Below, in pieces: positions 27,196 through 34,763 of a stretch of 64,000 bases of DNA; position 1 is the first letter of the stretch, and each line of letters starts with the position of its first letter. The stretch spans positions 3,472,001 to 3,536,000 of the forward strand of contig NZ_CP101466.1 of NCBI RefSeq assembly GCF_024362385.1, given 5' to 3'. The stretch is from Arthrobacter sp. DNA4 (GTDB lineage Bacteria > Actinomycetota > Actinomycetes > Actinomycetales > Micrococcaceae). The notes beneath the pieces were generated by a model, which was given only the letters and a program-made list of their open reading frames with translations, made no database searches and was not told where the DNA came from. Position numbers and translations under genes: made by a program.

Positions 27196-27486
27196 ATGAA
27201 GACCAGAAAGGCTATGGCCGTTTGTGCTGTACTGGCCGCTTCCACCATTGGTCTTGCTGCTCCGGCGAGTGCAGATACCACAGGAACCGGTTGCCCTGAG
27301 GGCTTTCAAAAGCTCACAGTTAAACAAATCATCAAGGACTATGCAACAGCAGGATTTGAAAAAGCGATAAAAGCCGAGGACCGGAACAACGACGGGCTCC
27401 TCTGCTTCAAACTCCTGCCGCCCTCCGTGGACTTCTATGACCCCACCTTCTTCTACCAGGACAATGATTTCCCCGTTAAGGGGTAG
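27196..27486 (+). CDS. small secreted protein, 96 aa
   Basis: ATG 27196 after GAAAGGCACC. Sec signal peptide of about 26 residues (MKTRKAMAVCAVLAASTIG, cleavage after PASA). The mature part has two cysteines (GTGCPEGF and GLLCFKL) that may form a disulphide, and an acidic loop EDRNNDG. I do not recognise a family. An extracellular or wall role is inferred. Confidence 0.7.
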   Translation: MKTRKAMAVCAVLAASTIGLAAPASADTTGTGCPEGFQKLTVKQIIKDYATAGFEKAIKAEDRNNDGLLCFKLLPPSVDFYDPTFFYQDNDFPVKG

Positions 27487-27504
27487 ATAGACAGGTATCG
27501 AGCC

Positions 27505-27550
27505 GGGGTTGGGCTTACCGGAACACGAAGTTTCCGATAAGCCCAACCCC
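27505..27550. terminator. strong bidirectional terminator
   Basis: GGGGTTGGGCTTA pairs with TAAGCCCAACCCC, extended inward by CGGAA/TTCCG, with a short loop near 27525. A TTT follows in the plus direction. It separates the secreted-protein gene from the convergent bkdC end. Confidence 0.85.
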
Positions 27551-27564
27551 AGGTTTCCATTCGG

Positions 27565-29058
27565 CTAGATATCCGCCAGGAGAGACGTGGGGTTTTCGAT
27601 GGCGTCGGCCACGAAGCGGAGGAAGCCGCCGGCCGTGCCGCCGTCGCAGACGCGGTGGTCGAAGGTCAGCGTGAGCTCGGTGACCTTGCGGACAGCCAGC
27701 TCCCCGTTGACCACCCACGGCTTGTCGATGATCCGGCCCACGCCGAGGATGCCCACCTCCGGGTGGTTGATGATCGCCGCGGAGCCGTCGACGCCGAACA
27801 CGCCATAGTTGTTCAGCGTGAACGTTCCGCTGCCCAGCTCAGCCGGGGTCGCCTTCCCATCCCGGGCCACCTGGGTGAGGCGGCGGATCTCCGCATCCAG
27901 CTCCCTGGCGCTGAGCTTCTCGGCCCCGCGCACGGAGGGCACCACCAGGCCGCGGTCGGTCTGCGCCGCGAAACCCAGGTTGATCCCGTCGAAGGCGACG
28001 ATCTCCTGCGACCCGTCGTCGGCAGTCTCGAGGCGGGTGTTCAGTTCCGGATACTTCTTCAGCCCCGCAGTGACGAACCGGGCGATGAAGGCCAACAAAC
28101 CTGGGACCTCCGCACCGCTGGCTTTCAGCCCCTCGCGCAGCTCCATCAGGGCCGTGGCGTCCACATCCACCCACACCGTTGCTTCCGGAATCTCGGACCG
28201 GCTGCGGGCCATGTTCGCGGCCACGGCCTTGCGGACGCCGCGGACCGGGGTGCGGGCGGAGACGGCAAGGCCCGTCCGCGCGTCGCGGCCCTGGGCTTCG
28301 ACGGACTCAACAGGACGCATCGGTGCTTCCACCGGCGCTTCGACAGGCTCGGCTGCCGGCGCTGCCGCCGGCGCAGTTGTCCGCAGGGCGGCCTCCACGT
28401 CGCGGCGCATGATCAGCCCGCTGTCACCCGAACCCGAAATGTCCCCGAGGTCCACGCCGTGCTCCCGCGCCATCCGACGGACCAGCGGAGAAATCACGGC
28501 GCCAAGCTTTCCGGGCACCCGGGTACGCAGGAGCGCGAGCTCGTCCTCCTTGGACAGGCTGACCGGCGTGGTCTCGGCAGGCTCAGCCACGGCTACGGAA
28601 GACTTCCGGGCACGGGTGCGCCGGGCAACACCATGCCCGCCGGGAGTGCCGTAACCGATCAACACATTCCCGGACCCGGCCTTCTCCTCCTCACGGTAAG
28701 CCTCAGCTTCCGTCGACTCCGGCTTCGGCTCGGCAAGCTCGGTCTCCGCCGGCTCCACCTCGGGCTGGGCCGGCGAAGGGGCGGGGGCGGCATCATCCGC
28801 GGCGACGCCAGTAGAGAGGGGCGTTACCGAGATCAGCGGCTTCCCCACGTCCAGGGTCTCCCCCGGCTTCCCGTGCAGCTCGGCCACGATCCCGGCATAG
28901 GGCGACGGCACCTCCACCGCGGACTTGGCGGTTTCCACCTCGGCGATGGGCTGGTCGACGGCGATCTCGTCACCAACAGAGACGTGCCAGGCCACGAGTT
29001 CAGCCTCGGTGAGGCCCTCACCCAGGTCGGGCAGCAAAAATACGCGTGGTTCGCTCAT
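27565..29058 (-). CDS. bkdC: 2-oxoacid dehydrogenase E2 (lipoyl acyltransferase)
   Basis: 497 aa from ATG 29058, which follows GGGAGAA and lies 2 bp after the E1-beta stop. A lipoyl domain spans residues 1-80 with the lipoylated lysine in VETAKSAVEVPSPYAG. An Ala/Pro/Glu linker leads to a peripheral subunit-binding domain (SPLVRRMAREHGVDLGDISG), then the acyltransferase core with FDHRVCDGGTAGGF holding the active-site His. It is the core of a branched-chain or acetoin/pyruvate-like complex; the E1 subunits and the Lrp regulator favour branched chains. No E3 gene is adjacent, so a housekeeping lipoamide dehydrogenase must serve it. Confidence 0.93.
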   Translation of the reverse strand: MSEPRVFLLPDLGEGLTEAELVAWHVSVGDEIAVDQPIAEVETAKSAVEVPSPYAGIVAELHGKPGETLDVGKPLISVTPLSTGVAADDAAPAPSPAQPEVEPAETELAEPKPESTEAEAYREEEKAGSGNVLIGYGTPGGHGVARRTRARKSSVAVAEPAETTPVSLSKEDELALLRTRVPGKLGAVISPLVRRMAREHGVDLGDISGSGDSGLIMRRDVEAALRTTAPAAAPAAEPVEAPVEAPMRPVESVEAQGRDARTGLAVSARTPVRGVRKAVAANMARSRSEIPEATVWVDVDATALMELREGLKASGAEVPGLLAFIARFVTAGLKKYPELNTRLETADDGSQEIVAFDGINLGFAAQTDRGLVVPSVRGAEKLSARELDAEIRRLTQVARDGKATPAELGSGTFTLNNYGVFGVDGSAAIINHPEVGILGVGRIIDKPWVVNGELAVRKVTELTLTFDHRVCDGGTAGGFLRFVADAIENPTSLLADI

Positions 29059-29060
29059 GG

Positions 29061-30182
29061 TCAGTTCTCCCACTGAAGGTCGTCAACGGCGTCGAGGATG
29101 CGGTCCACGCCGGGCAGGTAGTACTTCTCGAGTTTGGGCGCCGGGTACGGGACGTCGAACCCGGTCACGCGGCGGATCGGTGCGGCCAGGTAGTGGAAGC
29201 AGCGTTCCTGGACGCGGGCCACGATCTCGGAGGACACGGACGCGAAGCCGTGCGCCTCGGCGATTACCACGGCCCGGCCGGTCTTCCGGACGGACTCACA
29301 CACGGTCTCGTCGTCGAAGGGGACGATGGTCCGCACATCGATCACTTCCAGCGAGCGCCCCTCCAACGCTGCGGCCTCGGCGGCAGCCAAAGCGGTGGGA
29401 ACAGACGGACCGTAGGCAATCAGCGTTGCGTCGGTGCCGGGACGCGCGACGGCGGCCCTCCCCTCGGAGGTGCGTCCCGCCGTCGTGCCTTCCGCAGGAC
29501 GCTCGTGAAGGCGGCGCAGCTCGCCCAGGTCCACCGAGTCCTTGGTCCAGTACATCTTCTTGGGCTCCATGAAGACCACGGGATCGTCAGAGTCGATGGC
29601 TTCGCGGAGCATACGGTAGCCGTCCGCCACGGTGGCCGGGGTGTAGACCTTCAGCCCGGCGGTGTGGGCGTAGTAGGACTCGGAGGAGTCGCAGTGGTGC
29701 TCCACTCCCCCGATGCCGCCGCCGTACGGGATGCGGATCACCATGGGCAGCTTGACCATGCCGCGGGTACGGTTGTGCATCTTGGCCACGTGGCTGACGA
29801 TTTGTTCGAAGGCCGGGTAGGCGAACGCGTCGAACTGCATCTCGATGACGGGCCGCATGCCGTTAATGGCCATGCCAACAGCCATGCCCACGATCCCGGA
29901 TTCGGCCAGCGGGGTGTCGAAGCAGCGCTGCTCGCCGAACGTGGCGGTGAGGCCGTCGGTGATGCGGAAGACGCCACCCAGCATGCCCACGTCCTCCCCG
30001 AACACCAGGACGGAGGAGTCCGCGGACATGGCGTCGGCGAGCGCCGTGTTGAGCGCTTTGGCCATGGTGACGGGCTGCGGGCCGGCGGCCTCGGCGGACG
30101 CCGCTGCGGAGGCGGCCGCACGGGCGGTGGCGGCGGAAACGTTGCCGTTGGCCTCGGACGAGGTGGTGATGGTGGGGCTCAC
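29061..30182 (-). CDS. bkdB: 2-oxoacid dehydrogenase E1 beta subunit
   Basis: 373 aa, GTG start overlapping the E1-alpha stop as GTGA. Conserved stretches include LVFGEDVGMLGGVFRITDGL and MRPVIEMQFDAFAYPAFEQI, and the C-terminal transketolase-like domain contains VVIAEAHGFASVSSEI. It forms an alpha2beta2 heterotetramer with E1-alpha; the beta subunit shapes the TPP site and transfers acyl groups to E2. An alanine-rich N-terminus of about 35 residues is longer than usual. Confidence 0.94.
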   Translation of the reverse strand: MSPTITTSSEANGNVSAATARAAASAAASAEAAGPQPVTMAKALNTALADAMSADSSVLVFGEDVGMLGGVFRITDGLTATFGEQRCFDTPLAESGIVGMAVGMAINGMRPVIEMQFDAFAYPAFEQIVSHVAKMHNRTRGMVKLPMVIRIPYGGGIGGVEHHCDSSESYYAHTAGLKVYTPATVADGYRMLREAIDSDDPVVFMEPKKMYWTKDSVDLGELRRLHERPAEGTTAGRTSEGRAAVARPGTDATLIAYGPSVPTALAAAEAAALEGRSLEVIDVRTIVPFDDETVCESVRKTGRAVVIAEAHGFASVSSEIVARVQERCFHYLAAPIRRVTGFDVPYPAPKLEKYYLPGVDRILDAVDDLQWEN

Positions 30183-31405
30183 TTGCTGGCCTCCTTCGAG
30201 TCAGTGCCTGCTGCGTCGCGGGCCAGCTCGTCGGCGAGCATGGCGGACTGTTCCTTCAGCTGCGGGGTCTGCACCGCGAACACGTGGCGGAAGAGCTCCT
30301 GCGGGTCCACGGGCACGTCCTCGCCAAGCCCCTCGCGCAGCTGCGTGGCAACCGCCTCAGCGTGCGCAGCGATCCTTGCCTCGCCGTCGTCGTCCAGCAG
30401 CCCACACTCCGTGAGATACACCCGCATCCGGTTGACCGGATCCTTTGCCCGCCACTCCGCAACCTCGGCGCTTTCCCGGTAGCGGGTGTCGTCGTCGGCA
30501 TTCGTGTGGGCCTGCATGCGGTACGTGTTGGCCTCCACCAGCAGGGGGCCGGAGCCTTCCCGGGCCAGTTTCACGGCGCGGTCCAGGACGGCGAGGAGTG
30601 CCACCACGTCGTTGCCGTCCACGCGTTCGCCCGCCATGCCGTAGCCCACGGCCTTGTGCGCGAGCGACGGCGCCACGGACTGGTGCGCCAGCGGCACCGA
30701 AATGGCGTACTTGTTGTTCTGGACGAAGAAGATGACCGGAAGGTGGAAGACGGCGGCGAAGTTGAGGGCCTCGTGGAAGTCGCCTTCGCTGGTGGCGCCG
30801 TCGCCGCACATGGCCAGCACCACGGTGTCCTCGCCGCGGAGCTTGGCGGCGTGGGCAACGCCGACGGCGTGCAGCAGCTGGGTGGTCAGCGGGGTGCACT
30901 GGATCCCCACCTTGTACTTCAGGGGGTCGTACCCGCCGTGCCAGTCGCCGCGGAAGATGGTCATCACCTGGACGGGGTCCACGCCGCGGGTCATCACGGC
31001 CACGGCGTCGCGGTAGGTGGGGAACATCCAGTCGCCGTCGGACAGGCACAGGGCGGCGGCCACCTGGCAGGCTTCCTGGCCGTGGCTGGAGGGGTAGACG
31101 GCCATGCGGCCCTGCCGGACCAGGGCGGAGTTCTGGTCATTGACGCGGCGGCCGACGACGAGTTGTTCGTACGCAGCGAGCAGTTCCTTGTCGCCGGGCA
31201 CGGGGTATTCGTGGCCGGGCTGGGTGCCCTGCTCACTGCCGGCCTTGAGTAAGCCGTCCGGGTCCACCATCTGGATCTGGTGCCGGGCGGGGAGCATATA
31301 GTCCTCCACCGTGATGCCGAACTTCTTCACAGCTTCCGTCAGCGCATTGTCTGGCGTTGCGGTGCTGGTGGTGTCCGGCGCGGTGTGGTCTGCGGAGATC
31401 GTCAT
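30179..31405 (-). CDS. bkdA: 2-oxoacid dehydrogenase E1 alpha subunit
   Basis: 408 aa. TPP-binding core: CGDGATSEGDFHEALNFAAV and FFVQNNKYAISV, the GDG...NN motif of thiamine diphosphate enzymes. GHEYPVPGDKELLAAYEQLV precedes the active site. It decarboxylates branched-chain 2-oxoacids. GAAGGACGG is upstream of the ATG. First gene of the three-gene operon, divergent from the Lrp regulator across 151 bp, which probably controls it. Confidence 0.94.
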   Translation of the reverse strand: MTISADHTAPDTTSTATPDNALTEAVKKFGITVEDYMLPARHQIQMVDPDGLLKAGSEQGTQPGHEYPVPGDKELLAAYEQLVVGRRVNDQNSALVRQGRMAVYPSSHGQEACQVAAALCLSDGDWMFPTYRDAVAVMTRGVDPVQVMTIFRGDWHGGYDPLKYKVGIQCTPLTTQLLHAVGVAHAAKLRGEDTVVLAMCGDGATSEGDFHEALNFAAVFHLPVIFFVQNNKYAISVPLAHQSVAPSLAHKAVGYGMAGERVDGNDVVALLAVLDRAVKLAREGSGPLLVEANTYRMQAHTNADDDTRYRESAEVAEWRAKDPVNRMRVYLTECGLLDDDGEARIAAHAEAVATQLREGLGEDVPVDPQELFRHVFAVQTPQLKEQSAMLADELARDAAGTDSKEASK

Positions 31406-31556
31406 TGGTCCGTCCTTCGGTAGCCACTATTCCCTCCCAGTATTGTCCTGGCGCCGGTTTCGTATCCAGCATCTGCGGAAATCGTGGAGAAGCTGCTCAG
31501 AACCGCCTACTATGGGAGACGATTTGTAACTGTGACGTGGATTACCGACGGGAGTC

Positions 31557-32027
31557 GTGGACAAAATGCCGGGCAAGGATGCTGCTGCAGAGGTTCCGCT
31601 GGACGAGATTGATCGCCGCATCATTGCCGAGCTCACCCGGGACGGCCGGATGTCCGTCACGCAGGTGGCGGACAACGTACACATCTCGCGGGCGCATGCG
31701 TACTCGCGGATTGCCCGGCTGACCGGCGACGGGGTGCTGACCCGGTTCACGGCGCTGGTGGATCCCATCAAGGCGGGGCTGAAGTCCTCGGCCTACGTGA
31801 CCCTGAAGCTGAAGCAGGATTCCTGGCGCGAACTCCGCGACCAGCTGGGCGCCATCCCGGAGGTGCACCACATTGCCCTGGTGGGAGGCGACTTCGACGT
31901 GATCCTGCTGGTCAGGGCCGTGGACAACATCGACCTCCGCCGGGTCATCTTCGACCAACTTCAGACCATGCCCGGCGTGCTCGATACCCAGACGTTCCTG
32001 GTGTTCGAGGACGTGGATACGCGGTAG
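31557..32027 (+). CDS. Lrp/AsnC-family regulator (BkdR-like)
   Basis: 156 aa with GTG start after GGGAG. N-terminal helix-turn-helix: DRRIIAELTRDGRMSVTQVA and SRAHAYSRIARL, followed by the RAM ligand-sensing domain (VHHIALVGGDFDVILLV). It is transcribed away from bkdABC and most likely regulates it in response to amino acids, by analogy with BkdR. No diagnostic operator was recognised in the 151-bp intergenic region. Confidence 0.88.
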   Translation: MDKMPGKDAAAEVPLDEIDRRIIAELTRDGRMSVTQVADNVHISRAHAYSRIARLTGDGVLTRFTALVDPIKAGLKSSAYVTLKLKQDSWRELRDQLGAIPEVHHIALVGGDFDVILLVRAVDNIDLRRVIFDQLQTMPGVLDTQTFLVFEDVDTR

Positions 32028-32604
32028 GAGCGGGTTGGCTTCCGCGCCCGGGCCGCGCGGCAACTGCGCCCTCGACGCGCAGGTTCACCCGCGATGTGCA
32101 GGCTACTTTTCGCTACGCACATGCGGGCCGCGCCAGGGAAGCTGCGCGTCACCTTCGGTTTTGGGTGTCGAATACGCCAGAAGCACGACGGCGGCACGCA
32201 CCAGGGTGGGCGACGGCCCGGAACTTTAGCGCCTTCGGGCATGACCCGTTCCGGGTAATTGCTGTCTCAAGTACTCAAGATTGCCTCAATGTGAGCGCTC
32301 CTTAGCAGTGCCGGGGGCGGTGACCGAAAGCCGCTGGGGGCTACTACTTGGGTTGGCCCTTTTCGCCTTGGATTGTCACGGAGCCCAGAGGAATTTTGGC
32401 GGCAGGGCGACGTCGGGAACGCGGGTAGTGGCAGCGCTTACCGAGTACCCGATTTCTTGAGGTTTCCAAAACTCAAGTACCGGTACGTGTTGTTGCGCCT
32501 ATTTCGCTCCGGCAAATATTGGGTCATCGATCCACCGGAAGGCACCTGGATGGAGCCACCAATGGGGGAACGGGTTCTCAATCACACATTCAAGGAGCTT
32601 CTCC
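32028..32604. other. 577-bp leader/intergenic region before the SipW-type cluster
   Basis: No convincing gene on either strand. The region is more AT-rich than its neighbours after about 32235, and several short repeats (TCAAGTACTCAAG, and TTGAG followed by CTCAA at about 32457) give weak hairpins. AAGGAG at 32592-32597 is the ribosome site of the following gene. It probably carries a promoter and a long leader, whose regulatory role is unknown. Confidence 0.4.
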
Positions 32605-33057
32605 ATGCGCAAGATGACCAAGAAGAACAAGATCGCCGCTGTTGCCCTGTCCGCGACGCTGCTGGCAGCCGGCGGCGGCGCCGCGTACGCCTACTGGAGC
32701 ACCACGGGCTCCGGTACCGGAGGGGCCGCCGCATCGGCCGGCAACAACGAAGTCACCCTGCACTCCTCGTTTGCGCCAGGCATTGCACCTGGCGAAACGC
32801 GGGCTGTGACCTATACGGCAGATAATTCGAACACCTCCAGCACGGTTGTCGCGGGCTTGGCTCCGACGGTGGCCACCAGTGACGCGAAGTGTCTCGCCAG
32901 TTGGTTCACCGTAGACGCCACCACCACGCCTGTGCCCGTTGCAGCAAACACGACCGGGGCGACTGTAGGCACCGGCACGCTGACCTTCATCGACAACGCG
33001 ACCAACCAGGACGCCTGCAAGGCAGCCACCATCACGGTGAACGTCACCAGCCACTAA
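32605..33057 (+). CDS. exported protein with SipW-type signal peptide
   Basis: 150 aa, with AAGGAG seven bases before ATG. A basic N-terminus (MRKMTKKNK), a hydrophobic stretch and AAYAYWSTTGSGTGG form the alternate signal peptide recognised by SipW-type signal peptidases, as in TasA/CalY matrix proteins. The mature part is Ala/Thr-rich beta-type, with a single Cys pair (DAKCLASW and QDACKAA). Likely a surface or matrix protein, inferred from the signal. First gene of a four-gene cluster. Confidence 0.75.
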   Translation: MRKMTKKNKIAAVALSATLLAAGGGAAYAYWSTTGSGTGGAAASAGNNEVTLHSSFAPGIAPGETRAVTYTADNSNTSSTVVAGLAPTVATSDAKCLASWFTVDATTTPVPVAANTTGATVGTGTLTFIDNATNQDACKAATITVNVTSH

Positions 33058-33133
33058 CTAGCGAGCGGGCCGGGGGCGGTGTGAATCCGCCCCCGGCTTG
33101 CCGTCATTTGCACCGAAGAAAGAGGGGCACAGG

Positions 33134-34270
33134 GTGCACGAGCAGGACGGGCATGCGCGGCGTCGCAGGCGGATCGGAATCAAGGCAGCGCTGGTGGCAC
33201 TGGTGCTGCTGCTGGCCGGTGCAGGATCGCTGATCGCGGCGGCGAACAATCCAAAGCCAGGCATTACGGTGCAGGTCTCCCCCGCGAGCCAGTCCGTCCA
33301 GCAGGGACAGTCAGCCTCCTACACGGTGACCCTGACCTCCACCGGCGGATTCAGTGGCGCGGTGAACCTGGCCGCCGCGGGACTTCCGGCAGGGGCAAGC
33401 GGCACCTTCACGCCGTCGTCCGTCACCCTCACCTCCGGCGCCACCGCAACCGCAACCCTAAACATCACCACCGCCGCGACCACACCGGCGGGCACCAGCT
33501 CAATCACCATCACCGCGACCAGCGGCAAGGTCTCCGGCAGCGTAACGGCCAGCCTCACCGTGAACTACAAGATTTCCAGCTCGTTCTCGATGACTGCCAC
33601 CCCGGAATCCGTCAGCATGCCGCCGGGCGCCACCGCCGTGTACACGCTGCAGCTCAGCCGCAGCAACTTCACCAGCCCCGTCACCTTCAGCGTCCTGGGC
33701 GGAATGCCGGCCGGTGCAACGGCGTCGTTCTCGCCCAACCCGGCCACCGGGAACTCCACCACTCTCCAGGTGGCCACCACCAGCGCATCCCCCACCGGGT
33801 CCTCCAGCCTGTACCTGGTGGGCACCGGCAAGGACTCCTCCGGGAAGGCGCAGTACACCTACGCAAATGTCCAGCTGGTCCTGGACTCCACGATCAAACA
33901 GTTCGGCATCTCCGGGAACGTCCCCGGAACCCTGTCCCCCGGCACGTCGGCCGGACTGAACCTGCAGATCAGCAACCCCATCAACAAGCCGCTGTCGCTG
34001 ACCAACCTCTCGGTCGCCGTCGCGGGCGTCACCCGGAGCGCGGCCGCCGTGGCGGGCAACCTGCCCTGCACGCCGGCCGACTTCACCGTCACCCAGTACA
34101 GCGGGCCGTACCCGCTCGCCGTGCCGGCCACGGGCGGTTCGCTCCAGGGGCTCAACGTCGCCCAGACTGCCTGGCCGCGGGTGGGAATGCTGGATACATC
34201 CACCAACCAGGACGGCTGCAAAGGCGCCACCCTCCAGCTCAGCTACTCAGGATCAGGACAGGGGAACTGA
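33134..34270 (+). CDS. secreted or membrane-anchored protein with two Ig-like domains
   Basis: 378 aa from GTG 33134, which follows GAGGGG. A membrane segment sits at residues about 18-38 (ALVALVLLLAGAGSLIAAAN). Two Ig-like beta-sandwich repeats follow: one opening VSPASQSVQQGQSASYTVTL and one opening TPESVSMPPGATAVYTLQL; a third region ends with QDGCKGATLQLSYSG, echoing the Cys pattern of its neighbours. Unlike them it lacks the YAYW box. It may anchor or assemble the other exported proteins. Confidence 0.75.
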   Translation: MHEQDGHARRRRRIGIKAALVALVLLLAGAGSLIAAANNPKPGITVQVSPASQSVQQGQSASYTVTLTSTGGFSGAVNLAAAGLPAGASGTFTPSSVTLTSGATATATLNITTAATTPAGTSSITITATSGKVSGSVTASLTVNYKISSSFSMTATPESVSMPPGATAVYTLQLSRSNFTSPVTFSVLGGMPAGATASFSPNPATGNSTTLQVATTSASPTGSSSLYLVGTGKDSSGKAQYTYANVQLVLDSTIKQFGISGNVPGTLSPGTSAGLNLQISNPINKPLSLTNLSVAVAGVTRSAAAVAGNLPCTPADFTVTQYSGPYPLAVPATGGSLQGLNVAQTAWPRVGMLDTSTNQDGCKGATLQLSYSGSGQGN

Positions 34271-34271
34271 G

Positions 34272-34763
34272 ATGACCAACACCAGCAGAGGCCGGGGCCT
34301 CAAGGCAGCCGCCCTCGCCGGGCTCCTGGCCACCGCCGGCGCCGGAACCGCCTACGCCTACTGGACAGCGTCCGGAACAGGGGCAGGATCCGCAGCCGCC
34401 GCCACCATGCAAACCGTCACCGTGGACGCCCTCGTCGCCAGCGACAACCCGAAGACGGTTCTCTATCCTGGCGGCAGCGCCGACGTCGTCCTCCGACTGA
34501 GCAACCCGAACCCGTACTCGGTGCAGGTGTACAGCGTCACCGGCAACGGCCCCGCGGTGGCCGACGCGTCGCACCCCGGCTGCACCACCACCGGCGTCAG
34601 CTTTACCGGAACCGCCGCGCCGCTGTCTCCCGCCACGTACGTTCCCGCTAATTCGTCAGCACTCATCACCCTCCCCGGAGCGGCCACCATGGATACCACC
34701 TCGCTCGCAGCCTGCCAGGGCGCAACGTTCAGCGTTCCCGTGACGGCGGAGGTCCGGAAATGA
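34272..34763 (+). CDS. exported protein with SipW-type signal peptide
   Basis: 163 aa. GTAYAYWTASGTGAGS after a hydrophobic helix is the SipW-type motif, as in the first gene of the cluster. The mature part is beta-rich with two cysteines (HPGCTTTGV and LAACQGA). The start is one base past the previous stop, so it is co-transcribed. The stop overlaps the next start by 4 bp (ATGA). Confidence 0.75.
   Translation: MTNTSRGRGLKAAALAGLLATAGAGTAYAYWTASGTGAGSAAAATMQTVTVDALVASDNPKTVLYPGGSADVVLRLSNPNPYSVQVYSVTGNGPAVADASHPGCTTTGVSFTGTAAPLSPATYVPANSSALITLPGAATMDTTSLAACQGATFSVPVTAEVRK

Noticed and set aside
32373..32825. Plus-strand ORF overlapping the start of the first SipW-type gene
   Set aside because: It covers the ribosome site of the real gene in another frame, and the product turns low-complexity past 32600.
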